From positions 114,865,881 through 114,929,880 of the forward strand of contig NC_090746.1 of assembly GCF_036898095.1 (NCBI RefSeq): DNA of 64,000 nt. The letters run 5' to 3'. This stretch comes from Palaemon carinicauda. Taxonomy: Eukaryota > Arthropoda > Malacostraca > Decapoda > Palaemonidae. The notes beneath the pieces were generated by a model. The model saw nothing but the letters and a program-made list of their open reading frames with translations, was not told the origin of the DNA and did no database searches. Shown piece by piece: positions 11,573 through 23,000 of this stretch. Position 1 is the stretch's first letter, and each line of letters opens with the position of its first letter. The position numbers and the translations under genes were made by a program.

Positions 11573-13880
11573 TCATAGAAAGGCTGAGAATGTATTAACA
11601 TTAGCAAAAATGTGTTTTACAATTGCTGTCTCAGTTACAGGAATGTTGGGGTTGAAATCCTGTGTTAGTAGGCTCGTTTCTTGACAATTCAATAGGTAGC
11701 GTTGCAGAGGTTCGTCAGTTAGTTGCTGACAGTTGTTGCACGGTCTTTCCGGTCTCTGTTGTGCTGCTGGGTCCTTGTCATTATCAATGATGATTTGCCA
11801 GTTGCACAGATATCCCAGTCGCACTCTGCAAATAATGACTGCAACTTGGCAGGGGATTTTTCTTGCAAGTGGATATGGGATTACGTTTATTGCTTCGATG
11901 TACCATTTGGCTGATATGGATCTATCAAGGAAGGCTCGCCTTACTTCGCGAGTCTTTTGCATGGTGCAAAAGGCTGTTATTTGAGTCTTGATGGATTTTC
12001 AGTGAAGGTTGAAGTGTGATACAGATTGTCTGGCACAAGGCAGATTTGGCTAGGTGATCGGCCTCGTCATTACCAGTGATTCCAGTGTGACTTGGGATCC
12101 AATTTAGTGTTATTTGCCTGTTGTTGCTTTGGGGAGCTAAGGCTAGGTACTGTATTGCTGTGATTAGGTAGACAATTTCAGTGGTTTCTTTGTTGCTGAG
12201 AGCCAGAATGGTTCCTCTCAAATTTGTGTGGATTGTTGTGTTTCCTCCATGTAGACTGGCCGAGTGTTATAGGGCTTTGGCAATTACCACTAGCTCGGTT
12301 TGTATCGTGGAGGTGTAGTTTGAAAGCCTCTTGTTTTCTTTGTAGCCTGATAGAGAAATGACTGCAGCTGCTACTGCAGGAATATCAAGATCAAGTGATC
12401 CATCAGTATAGTAGATGTTGGGAGGCTGAGGTGATGCTGATTGTATATTTGGCTGCTGATATGAGTTGTTCTGGCATGCAGAGAGCTTTGCTTGCTGCTA
12501 GAAAGATGGTGAAGTTGTACTGGATGGGGTCCGGAGACCACGGGGCAGGAGTGATGTAGCCATCATGCTTTTGTTGCCCCTTTGTCTTGTAGGCTTCATT
12601 TTTTATTTGCATTCTTCTAAGTGTGTCTTGCAGTCTCTTTGCATCTTTGGTTGATCAATCTCCTCCACCAGAGAGAGGAGTCTTTTAAGTCAGTTGTTCA
12701 GAGGGCAGTCTCTGTCTTCTTTGATTGACTTGAATGTGATACTGCAGTTTCTGATGTCAATCCTAGCTGAAAGGGAAATTGGATTAGTTTTGGCTCTTAA
12801 CAAGCAGAGTCTGGTCCACATTGGAGAGCCTTTGATGAGTCTCATAGCATTGTTTTGTACCACTTCTAAGGAGGCTTTTTGAGTTTCGCTCAGCGAGGTG
12901 AGCATATGTGCTGCATAGTGGATGTGAGATTGAATTGCTTGAATGTAAAACAGTCTTTGGAGGCTGTTTGATACTCCTTGTTTGAGGTAGGTCATTCGTT
13001 TCATGGCCGGGAGACAAATTTTTTTCTCTCTGAGGTGGGTTATTTTGTAGGCAGGTAATAGAATTTTGTTGATGATTACTCATAGATACATGAATTGATT
13101 TACCCATTCTATGGGTTCGCTCATGAGAGTGAAATTCTGAGGGTCTTGTGGGCATTTGATGGCCATGGCTTTGGGCTTGGTGTTGATTTTTAGGCTAAGG
13201 CCTTTGCATTTGGTCTTGATCATGTCCAGTGTCTTTTGAGTGATTTTGCATGACTGTGCTTTGTATGGGCAGATAATACATATATCATCGGCGTATATGA
13301 AGATTTACACTCTGTTTGGGAGGTCTATAGTGGCTAGAAGGTAAGGGCTAAGTATGCCCCCCTGAGGCATTGCATTTTCTAGGGGGATGAATTTGGGGGT
13401 TTTTCCTTGATAGGTGACTAAGGCTTCTCGGAGTTGTGTGTAATTCCGAGTCCAAGCCAGTAGGTGTCCATTCACTCTTTTCTACAAGTGTGAAGAGGAT
13501 TGCTGGGAAGTTGGCTAACTCAAAGGCTTTCTCGAGGTCGAGAAAGATAACAAAGGCTTTTTTGTCGTTGATTGTTGTGAGAACATCGGTTATTCATTCT
13601 TGAGTGCTACTATGCCTTGTCTGTAGACATAAAGGCGAGGATGTAGTGGGTCTATTTTCCATTGGAACCTGCTGAGTACCATTTGTTTAGCGACTTTCTC
13701 GATACAACTAATTAAAGCTATGGGTCGGTAGGTGTCTGGTTCTTTGGGTTTTGGGATGTCAAAGCTGCTTAGTGCGTGCTACCTTGGTTCAGGTGAGTGA
13801 TGGTAGTCATATTGTTAGACATTTTGTTGGCTTGGAATTCCGAGTTGATATCAATGGGCATCCACTGACCCTTCATTTTA
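11573..13880 (-). pseudogene. Broken non-LTR retrotransposon (LINE) with RT and RNase H
   Basis: On the minus strand, reading from about 13880 down to 11573, fragments in changing frames give an ordered RT. A palm segment has MPQGGILSPYLLA near 13375, then the catalytic motif IYADDICIICPYKA at about 13305-13260, then thumb sequence to about 12690. A separate RNase H domain follows, recognised by LNWIPSHTGITGNDEADHLA at about 12120-12055. A C-terminal RNase H is characteristic of I-type LINEs of arthropods. Frameshifts and stops occur throughout, so the copy is dead. The 5' part (endonuclease) is absent. The 12230-12680 stretch between RT and RNase H is poorly conserved. Exact ends were not found. 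Confidence 0.78.
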
Positions 13881-14831
13881 AGATTCTCTTATTGGTGTCA
13901 CCAGCAAAGATCCTGTAGTACTTCATCTGAAACAGGCACATGGAAATTGTCTGATTTGGATAGGACCTTTTAGCAGCTCATGTATTCTAAAATGGCTGTT
14001 ATGAACCAAATTTTCAGGTAAAGACGGCTTAGCTAATGGGCTAGGGTGGTGATAAAATTTCTTGATGGCACTCTATACTTTTAGTGGTATATATACAAAC
14101 TAGCCTCAACTTCGACATTGGCAGTTTGCTCAGTTGAATAAATCCGGATATCCTAACACTAATGTTTTTAGGTCTTGTTTGGAGGTAGCAGACATGATTT
14201 TATGATATGACTTTTCTGTTAGAACACATATCCTTTGAATCTGCCTCAACTTATGCCAAAAATCAAGACCACCTGCTTTGTCCAATTTGAGCTACAGTAT
14301 TTTTCTTGACCTGTGAAAACCAAAGGCTCCAGGAATGTTCATTCCAATAAGCAGATGGCAAGTAATACAGTTTGTCACTGACTCAGGCAAGTTATGTTGA
14401 AAGTGTATGGTTATATGATGGATGGTGAAGGAGCACAAGCTAAGATGCTTTGTCACAAAAGTTTTAAGGAATTGGTTCTGGTGTACTCATTAAGTCAATG
14501 AAAGTTGCGAGTTTGTTGTGAAATGAATCTTTGTTTTCTTTAGAAAACTGTACAAATTTTTTGTTCAAACTCAGTAGTTTTAAACTCAGTACAGTACTTC
14601 CAATACAAAGTGCCTACCTCCCTGCCTAACTACTTTCCCTATGCTAATGGTTCAAATCCTCCAAAAAGTGAGATAGTTAAGTCAAGGGAACCTATGGTTC
14701 CATAATCACATCTAAAGGGCTACTGCTTTATTTTTCTCTTTTTTTCATCTGTTAAAACAAATAAATCTTCTGCTGTCTGAGGACATTCAATAATTGAATT
14801 TGGGCTAAGTTTTTAGTAAATTTTAAGTTAG

Positions 14832-14994
14832 AATTTCATGTTATAAATATTCAAGATAGCAGAAAAATAATGTTCTTTTTTGTATTTATAAGAAGGATAA
14901 TGCAACTCCATAAATTTCATGTTATAAATATTCAAGATAGCAGAAAAATAATGTTCTTTTTTGTATTTATAAGAAGGATAATGCAACTCCATAA
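14832..14994 (+). repeat. 81-bp direct tandem duplication
   Basis: Two essentially identical 81-bp units, 14832-14912 and 14913-14993, both beginning AATTTCATGTTATAAATATT. The lack of divergence points to a recent duplication. It lies about 115 bp upstream of PLOD exon c. Confidence 0.93.
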
Positions 14995-15108
14995 AACTAT
15001 ATGAAAAACATCTTATAGTGCATGCTACTCTTTATTTATTTCAAGTACTGGATATTGAATATTTTTCATATTTTTGTTGTAATTAACTTTTGAATGAAAT
15101 TTTCACAG

Positions 15109-15210
15109 AGAGCAGTGCTTAGCTCATGGTTGTGATGCATTACTGAACATTGACAGTGAAGCTCACCTTGATAATCCTGACACACTGAAGTTACTAATAT
15201 CTCACAACAG
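15109..15210 (+). CDS. Plod: PLOD exon c
   Basis: A 102-bp exon between acceptor TTTCACAG and donor GTATGT (15211), phase 2 at both ends. The translation is EQCLAHGCDALLNIDSEAHL followed by DNPDTLKLLISHN and a split arginine. 'LNIDSEAHL' sits where vertebrate PLODs have 'FSVDADV', a D-x-D-like element of the glycosyltransferase fold. Here it reads D-S-E, so the second acidic residue is glutamate. The following 'NPDTLKLLI..N' matches the family closely. The substitution could affect metal or sugar handling if the element is functional in this domain; that is inference. Confidence 0.88.
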
Positions 15211-15952
15211 GTATGTCTAATTTCTTTTCATATGAAATACTTTTTTAGGAATGTTTATATGGATTATTGTTGGATATTGATAAGACATTACTTATTATGG
15301 AGCAGGGGTTCTTAACCTGGTGTTTAAAAACCCCTAGGGGTTCAAAAGTAGATTTCTATTGGTACTTAGATGGCTGATGAAAAAATATTTTAGATAGTTA
15401 AATATGTTGAGAGAGAAAAAACTGGAATAAAAATTTATTTAAAAACCATTCATTGTGGATCTGCACCTTCTCCCAGTTAACTTGCAAAATGAATTCTTAA
15501 GAGTTGATAAACGACTCTTTTGCAGAAAATGTATTTGAAGCATTTTCCTCGACTAAGCTTTGGTCTAAAATTTTGAGATTTACCATGTTGTATTTGATAT
15601 TGTTCTGACCTTTGCTGATGTTGTCTATTACTCAACTTTGTCAGCAAGGATTTTCAATGCTGTTGAACTTGAAAACTAAGCATCCATCACGGCGTAGTGT
15701 GGAACACGATCCACGATTCTGCCTGTCTAACCTTGCTCCTCAAATTGAGAAACTTATTTGCAACAAATAGGCACACCCTTCACACTGATGTTCAGTATTG
15801 ATTGATAATGGGAATATATTGTTTCACACATGTGTGTAGTATCATTCTAAAACAATTGGAATATCAATGTTTCATCTCAATAAAGTCATTAAAATTTTAA
15901 TCATTTGATAATATTCTATGCTGTATCATTGTTGATTGAGTTAGTCACTATA

Positions 15953-16261
15953 TTAACCCTTTTACCCCCAAAGGACGTACTGGTACGTTTCACAAAAGCC
16001 ATCCCTTTACCCACATGGACGTACCGGTACGTCCTTGCAAAAAAATGCTATAAAAATTTTTTATTTCATATTTTTGATACTTTTTGGAAAAAAATCAGGC
16101 ATTTTCCAAGAGAATGAGACCAACCTGACCTCTCTATGATAAAAATTAAGACTGTTAGAGCAATTTAGAAAAAATATACTGCAAAATGAGCTGGGAAAAA
16201 AATAACCCCCTGGGGATTAAGGGTTGGAAATTTCCAAATAGCCTGGGGGTTAAAGGGTTAA
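15953..16261 (+). mobile_element. piggyBac-like MITE, copy 1
   Basis: TTAA on both sides, with terminal inverted repeats starting CCCTTTTACCCCCA. Near the left end are two short palindromes built on GTACTGGTAC and GGACGTACCGGTACGTCC. TTAA target duplication plus C-rich termini starting CCC is the signature of piggyBac elements. No coding capacity. Confidence 0.82.
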
Positions 16262-16473
16262 CATTTTGTTCAACGTCAGATTACTGAGGGTTTGGATAAG
16301 TGGTCTTATAACTCAGGGGTTACTTGCTGGGAAAAATGTTGAGAACCGCTGTTTATGGAGTGTGTCTCGTTATAAGTTATAGTAATTGGTATGAAAATAT
16401 TTTTCTGTAAACCAGTTGAATAGTGCTCTCAGAAATATATTGATATAGATCATTGGCACTGAATTGTTTCCAC

Positions 16474-16776
16474 TTAACCCTTTTACCCCCAGGCTATTTG
16501 GAACTTTCCAACCCTTAACCCCCAGGGGTTATTTTTTTTCAAGCACATTTTGCAGTATATATTTTATAAATTGCTCTAACAGCCTTAATTTTTGTCATAG
16601 AGAGGTCAGGTTGGTCTCATTCTCTTGGAAAATGCCTGAATTTTTTCAAAAAATAAAAAATATGAAAAAAAAAATTTATAGCAGTTTTTTGCAAGGACGT
16701 ACTGGTACGTCCATGGGGGTAAAGGGATGAGTTTTGTGAAACGTACCAGTACGTCCTTTGGGGGTAAAAGGGTTAA
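16474..16776 (-). mobile_element. piggyBac-like MITE, copy 2
   Basis: Same family as copy 1 but inverted: the double GGTACGT palindrome block is at the right end (about 16695-16760). TTAA flanks at 16474-16477 and 16773-16776. Confidence 0.85.
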
Positions 16777-16871
16777 TAGTTGAAGTTCAATCTTGGCTTT
16801 TGTAGATTTTTTCAAAATAGTACAAAATTGATTTGGTAAATTGATTGTGATATTTTTCTCCAAATCTTAAG

Positions 16872-16997
16872 ACCTGTGCTTGCTGCCATGATGATAAAGA
16901 AAGGCCAGGCATGGTCTACATTTTGGGGTGCTATCAACAATGAGGGATTTTATGCCCGGTCAATGGATTATATGGATATCATCAACAATAATAGAAG
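16872..16997 (+). CDS. Plod: PLOD exon d
   Basis: A 126-bp exon from acceptor ...TCTTAAG (AG at 16870-16871) to donor GTAAGG (16998), phase 2 at both ends. The translation contains PVLAAMMIKKGQAWSTFWGA then INNEGFYARSMDYMDIINNN. This is the strongly conserved PLOD block equivalent to 'IAPL...G..WSNFWGAL...G(Y/F)YARS.DY.DI', which makes the family call secure. In other PLODs the next residues are 'GVWNVPY'. No exon encoding that could be found downstream on the + strand in this window, so the gene is either interrupted by a very long intron or broken in this assembly. Confidence 0.92.
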
Positions 16998-18119
16998 GTA
17001 AGGTTAATTTTTCTTATCCTCATATTGACATCTTTCATTCTTTATAATGAAAGGTCTGGAATGTTGTTTTCTTAGAAAAGGAACTATTTTGTTATAGTCC
17101 AACTAACTAATGCATGTGTTTTTCTCATCTTTTGATGGGAATACTTAGTCATGAGTTTTCTTTCCAAAATCTCTTTACAATCTTAACAATAATTATTTTT
17201 ATATGTTCATTTAACTTGTGATAGCATGGAAGTGTTTAGTTTTAGTGTTAACCTTTGTGGATATTCAAAACAGATTGTCTCTGGATTCTACCAAGCACAT
17301 TTCAGCAAGGAAAGGTAACAATACACCACCTGTAGACTATTTCAGGTACTCATCCACTTCAAACTAGCTTGTGTTATTTGTATTAGCTAAACACCCTTGC
17401 TCCCTCCAGAATTCTAGCCCCTTGTTGTTGTGTGGGGAATGTCAAAGGGAAACTGCCTAGATTTGACTATAACTCCATATTAAGAAGTTGCTTTAAAGAT
17501 ATCTAGCTGGGATATCTCACATTTTTTCATGCTCCATTTTTATTTTTATTTATCCATACTATTGTTGATTTTTGGTTACTGACATGAGTGATAATGGGCT
17601 TGTGTAGTCCTGCCTTGCAAAGTGTCTCACTATTAAGTGCTCTGTAATACATACAGTCCACCCACCTTATCCACAGTTTTGCTCTCCGTAGGTTCACATC
17701 CACTTATTCACTTTATGTTGTTACTGATCTTAGTATATTTATTTGTCACTTATAGTATATTCATTACTTCTGTATTAGCATTCCACACAGACTTGCTTTA
17801 ATTGTTGGAACCTTTGGGTTTGTAGCATTCTAATTTTCTACCTAGGGTTATAGCTTGGCTAGTAATGTTAATGATAATAGTAGTAAAAATAATAATACTT
17901 TGACAACCAATTATGTACTTTTGTTAAAAAAACAAGCTCAAAATATTACTTAATAGGTTCCACAGCTGAGTAAAAGAAGATAGAGGTTACCATTCATCCT
18001 CTTGCTGTAAGAATCACCCCTCCCTCGTCTTAAGAGAGGTTTCATAGTTTGAAGATAATGGAAATTGTCTTCTAACTATACTAATCAAATGAAATAAAAA
18101 ATGGGTGGAGTTGGATAGG
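16998..18119 (+). other. Intronic/intergenic sequence after the last visible PLOD exon
   Basis: AT-rich, no frame of interest, no recognisable element. Confidence 0.5.
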
Positions 18120-18689
18120 GCTTATTGTTCCTACATTGATAAAACCTTTGTCCTTTAATAGGAGTATGATTTTAGCATAGCTGGAACTCTGTTGGTATAA
18201 TTTATAACGAGGGGTCAGTAGTTACTAGCTGGTGGCAGGGAAGGTCTGGCCTCTTACCATCACACTATAAGTAGCCACTTTGAATTATGCTGCCGAGTCT
18301 GTGTAACTTTCGTGGTTATTTTGATCTTTTTCACGTTATAGATTATGTGTGTGTTTGTTATTTTGAATGAAAAAACCATGTGCAGTCATGTGGTCCTTGA
18401 AGTAAGTATGAATGGAGAAGCCACGTGCAGTCATGTTAGCCTGGAAGTAAGTGCAGCATATTTATGAGCAGGAGCCATGTAGATACCCATTCTTTATGTG
18501 CCTCTGCAGGAGCCATGACTTCACAGTTATCCTCCCTATAATGAGTGTAAGGAATGGCCATCTGCACAGTGGTTGGAGTACAGCAAGAGAAAAAAAATGC
18601 TGAAACGGGGTCATTAGCCTTCAGGGTTGTTGAAGAAGACTGTGGGTGCTCTTTTATTTTTTTTTTAATCTGGTACTCAAACCTCTGAC

Positions 18690-19665
18690 TCTTCTCTGTT
18701 TTCCTCCTCTGGAGGGAGATTCAGCGAAGCAGGATGACGATTTGGACCTTCCATTAGGGATAGCTTCAAGAGAGGCTGCCTGGAGACATCCAGCATTTCT
18801 CTCAGAGAGGTATTTCACAACAAGTCGTGAAGGGGATGCCTGGATGGCTGCGAAAGTTATCAATTTCATTCTACCAGGCAAAGTGGAACGTCTTCTGTGG
18901 TTGGTGCCATGGAAGGGGTCTCAATCCATTTAATACCGGAATTTCTCGTTTATTGAAGGAGGAAATGCATCTTTCGGTTTCAATGGTTAAAGGCCATCGC
19001 TCAACCTTGAGTCTCTCCTTTAAACTGAAAGGAGTGGGCATTTCCTCATCTTTAGAACTTCCATCCTCATATGTAGTTGTGAACTTACCTGTCCTCAGTC
19101 AGAAGTGAGACCCTCCCCCATGGCACATGGTTTGAGTTCTTTGGTCCTAAGAAGGATCTCCATACGAACCATTATGACAGGCAACAGTTTGCCTTCTAAC
19201 CTAGAAGACGGTGTTCCTGCTCGCCTTGGCCTCAGCCAAACGAGTTAGCAAACATCATGGTCTTTTGTTTGACGTTGCTCATTCAAGAGGATGGGTAGAG
19301 GTAAGCTTCAGCTTTGTCCCTGATGTTGTTGCCTAGACTTAGAATCCTGGTTTCAGATCCTAGATTTTTGACTCCTTCCAGATGAGTCTCCACCCTGTAA
19401 CTGTCTACCGAATTATCTGTTACTATGCCCTGTAAGATTTTTGTGGCGCTACCTCAAGAGATCAGCAGTAGCTTGGCTCAGAGCGCCCTCACTGATCGTC
19501 AGCACGGGCAGAAACAAGAGGAGGATCACAATCCCCCTCCAGCACGTTGTTCCAGAGCCCATGATGCCAAGGGTGTAGCTATGTCTCTGGCCTTCAAGAA
19601 GAACTATTGCAAGTGGGCATTTGGAAACGCCAAACTACATTCACTGCTCATTACCTGCAAGGCGT
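18690..19665 (+). pseudogene. DIRS tyrosine-recombinase remnant
   Basis: Broken frames in order: an N-terminal part with YQAKWNVFCGWCHGRGLNPF (about 18857-18916), then LLKEEMHLSVSMVKGHRSTL (about 18953-19012), a 'LASAKRVSKHHG' scrap near 19225, and a C-terminal AHDAKGVAMSLAFKKN at about 19558-19605. In the last, the H-x-x-R box has lost its arginine (H-D-A-K). Frameshifts and stops separate the parts. The downstream recombinase tail with the nucleophile tyrosine is not recognisable. Inactive. Confidence 0.75.
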
Positions 19666-20224
19666 GATACACAGGAACCTCAATACATTTTCTATCGTTC
19701 CTGTGGTGAATGCACAACAGCTGGTTACGTACCTTAAGCTCCTTATTGGACAAGTAGCAGAAGGGTAAGGGCATTGGTTACCGGGGTTTTAGTCTGAGTG
19801 AATGAGAGGGGAAGTCCGGCTCTTTTCTTTTTTTCATCCTCCCCTCTCTTTGGGAAATCAGTATCCTGGGTCCTCTGCACAAGCTGACCTCAAACTTATG
19901 CAGGTAAACCATGGCTCCTTTTTGTATCCTAGTATTGTCCTGTCCTAGTATTGTTGCGTCCCCATACCCTGGCTTGGTGGTATTGGGAATGTCTTGGTCT
20001 CTTGGGTTATTCCCTGCAAGTCTCAGAATAACCTTTACCTTGACAGTCACATTGCTAGTTTCTTATCACACACAGCTTGCGTAGGCCGCAGGCCATGCTT
20101 AGCAGGTTTAGCGAGGTGTTAGGGTCTCCTTATTGTCGCACTAATCTCTGCCCAATAGGGAGTATCCTGGGTAAGGCCAAAAAGCCAGATTGTCAAGGAC
20201 ATCCACCCTCCTAATGGGTGAATC

Positions 20225-20565
20225 AGCCCTATAAATAGCGTTGATTTGTATTCCAGTTATGGAAGAAATGACAAAGTTGGAAGTAATTTGTATTTTTCTT
20301 AACGCTACAAACCTTAGCTATTTATACATACTTGTCTGCCAACCCTGTCCCCTCTGAACTCTTAACTCCAAGCAAAGTGAGCTCAATCATGTGAGTGGGA
20401 GGGGTAGCAAGCTACCTAACCTACCCCTTGCTAACTAGCAGGATGGGTAGTTAACCCTCGCTAAATTTTAATGGCTTGTCCTTTCAGTGATACCCCTATA
20501 AATAGCTAAGTTTTGTATCATTAGAAAAAGAATACAAATTACCTCCGAATTTGTCATTTTCATCG
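20225..20565 (+). repeat. Internal complementary region and right end of a nested DIRS copy
   Basis: The block 20265-20330 (AATGACAAAG...AGTAATTTGTATTTTT...CTTAGCTATTTATA) is an imperfect reverse complement of 20503-20565. This is the same internal/terminal pairing as in the intact elements, with a roughly 170-bp repeat body between. Confidence 0.6.
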
Positions 20566-21109
20566 GGGCCTATGGTAATTACTCAGCAGGTTGTGTAGCG
20601 TGCATAGCTTCTTACTGGACAAGAAGCATCTTGTCTAAGATAGTGGTTGTGACGTTAGTCGAGGATGAGAGGTAGTGTATGGACCTTTTCCTCTTTTCTC
20701 TCCCCTTGTTTAGGTGCAGTGGCTGTTTTGTTATTTGTTGGATCGGATGTTGATGCAGGTAAATTTTCATACCAAGCAGCTATTCTGTAGAAATGAGATA
20801 GAAGTATCTCCCCCATCCTCTTTACAATGATTATAGGGGTTTCTTCCCTCCTTAGGAATATTCTCCTATCAAAGGATGAAGTACTGTCATTTGTATTCTT
20901 CTTAACTATACAAACCTGAGTCCTTTAAGTTTCACTTCCTGCTTCAATCACCCCGCAAGCCCTAGTTGAAGGTCAAAGTGGCCACTGAGTGTGCTGGCGA
21001 GGGGGTCGGCTTCCCTGCCACCTTTCAGTAACTACAGTACCAACACTTGTTATAAATTTTAACCGCTGAAATCTAGCTGCGATGAAATCATACTCCTATC
21101 AAAAGAATT

Positions 21110-22215
21110 TTTATTTTTATGGAAATTTCATTTTCAGAGAGCCACCTTTTGAAAATAACTACCTCATGACATTTATCTCTGGGTTTAATGTGGTGCTCGG
21201 TTTCCAAAGACTTTCCTGTAAAGGCTATAACATTGAGTCTAATACAATATTATACTACCAAAGAAAAATTGTCTCCCATGCACTAGGGTCAGTGTTTCAA
21301 TGTGCAAAGCATTGACTTACTGTGTAGAAGGGCAAGGCCACACTGGACGTGGTAAGCATCGAGATAGAGCCACAACGTGGGCGGAAAACAGCGACAGTGA
21401 CACATGGTCACGCCAGAAATGCCACCCTCCAACCCACCACACTCACCAGTCGAAGCATTCCATTTGTGCTAATATGCTATTATCTGAAGGAAAATTGTGT
21501 GGTCTTGGGTGAAAATGCTGGGAAGCGCCACCCACGAAAGTATAATACATTTTAAATTGCCGCAGGAACCTCTTCCTTACAACCTCCATGCTCGTCGCGT
21601 CTGCTCTGGCTTTATCCTAAGGGAGATCTATGGGTTCAGCCTCTATATAACCCGTCACAACCTCTAATGCTGAAAGTCATGTGGTAACTAATCATAAATC
21701 ATCACTGAGAACAAGTACTAATACTGGATACAATGCTGTAGCATAGGTCTGTAGCCTATACAATTTGATATGATTTTGCTTCATTTTATTCTTCAGGAAA
21801 TATATTTTAAATACAACAGACTATTGGTGGTAGCGAACATCCCTTCCCTCTTGTTAGTCCGTTATTGGGATGTTCAACTGTATTAGCACCAGTATTGGTT
21901 TTTAGTGATGATTTTTCAACGGTTAGTGCAATGTATTTCTCTGGTATTAATATTGATTCTCTTTGATGACTTTTCATTGGTTACCAGGTGATTTTTAGCA
22001 TTAGAGGTGCTGTGACAAATTCAATAGAGCCTGAACATGTGTAGGTTTTCCTTATGCACACTAAGTCCAGGCTTTGCACCTTGGAAGATTGGCCATAGTG
22101 CATGAGAGACAATATTTCTTTGGTATTTTTATGCTGTACTGAATTCCTTGTTTTAGCCCTTGCAGGAAATTCCTTGGAGACTACACAGCATTTCCCCAAA
22201 AATAGGTTTTTCATT
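21110..22215. mobile_element. Inverted-repeat element, family W, copy 1 (non-coding)
   Basis: About 120 bp at 21181-21300 and 22075-22195 are inverted copies of each other (~75% identical by eye), sharing TAGTGCATG(G/A)GAGACAAT and TTTCTTTGGTA in the common orientation. The right arm also resembles 57060-57180, so this is a short, internally deleted relative of the larger element at 53140-57190. The middle has no frame worth calling. Confidence 0.6.
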
Positions 22216-23000
22216 CATTAAGACCCCGTTTTTTTAGTGTCCACAATCACATGGGTTGCTTATAGCCTAAAGTACAGGAACATCCATTCCTACCCAGCTT
22301 GAGAAATGGCTTAGAATTTTTGTAAAGATGGAGGAAACATATGAATCTTTTAAGACAAATATTGAATGTTATAGGTAGATTTTGATGTATCTGATGATGC
22401 AGTGCCAAGAGCTTTATTTCATAAAGAATTATTAAATTTTACATTAAACAATAATAAATCTGTGCCAACTTATCAGTAAGAAACCTACAGTATTACATAA
22501 TTCTGTAACACCTATAGCTCAATTAGTTGTTTTATTTTGACAAAAAGGAGTTCCAGATGCATTAGCCTCTGATAAGGGTAAAACTCTGATGTCAACAGCT
22601 AGCTATGGGTGTCCACTGTTAGACGCATCAGTGGGAGCAAATTCCTTTCCCAATTTTTGTTTTATGAGGCAAGTGTATGCAGCTCACTTCTGGAGTTCCA
22701 AGAAAAGACTTTGATTAGGGGATTATTTATGAAAATTTTGATTATTTTGATTATTTATTCACCCCTCATCCTTATTTTAATGTTTTTTACCCTATTTGGA
22801 GAGCTTTTGGTGAGATTTCTTTTATTTCAACTAGTGGCTGCTTGCTTGAATGGTAGGTTGGTCCTCAATATCGTATATAGATATGGAAATTCCTTTGTTT
22901 TGAAGTTTCAGTTAGGCTCTAATTTGATTTCAGTTAGGTGTGGGAAAGTTGCATTCCATTTTTTCTATTTGTCCCCACATGAATATAAACTATCGTCCTA
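22216..23000. other. Unassigned sequence
   Basis: AT-rich. An open stretch at 22609-23016 encodes a hydrophobic, low-complexity product with no family signature and is taken as chance. Scraps around 22530-22620 are coding-like but unassigned. Confidence 0.4.

Larger units (their letters stand above)
9179..15108 (+). other. PLOD intron carrying retroelement relics
   Basis: About 5.9 kb. It holds a gag-like scrap (9640-10260), a minus-strand LINE relic (11573-13880) and an 81-bp direct duplication (14832-14994). At 10253 a CAGTAGAACCTCC motif followed by AACCGCGGATTCA resembles one end of a Tigger/pogo element, but no partner end was found. The stretch 10560-11570 has low-complexity T/G-rich sequence and looks like a retroelement UTR. 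13880-14830 shows nothing recognisable. Confidence 0.5.
15211..16871 (+). other. PLOD intron with two piggyBac-like MITEs
   Basis: The intron contains MITE copies 1 and 2 in opposite orientation. Between 15300 and 15950 a short hAT-transposase-like scrap can be read around 15560-15770 (stops present, segment translating roughly as LLNLKTKHPSRRSVEHDPRF); assignment is weak. Confidence 0.5.
18120..21105 (+). mobile_element. Decayed DIRS element with a second DIRS end inside
   Basis: The left repeat at 18120-18255 (TTTAATAGGAGTATGATTTT) is an imperfect reverse complement of 20936-21105. The internal complementary region lies at 20865-20935 (TCTCCTATCAAAGG, then a TTTGTATTCTTCTTAACTA block). The coding part is reduced to recombinase scraps at 18690-19665. 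A second, different inverted pair at 20225-20330/20503-20565 is interpreted as the right end of another DIRS inserted here. Leader sequence 18256-18640 contains a repeated TGCAGTCATGT motif and no open frame. Confidence 0.62.

Noticed and set aside
15560..15770. Possible hAT transposase C-terminal fragment
   Set aside because: Readable similarity is short and interrupted; kept only as a note in the intron description.
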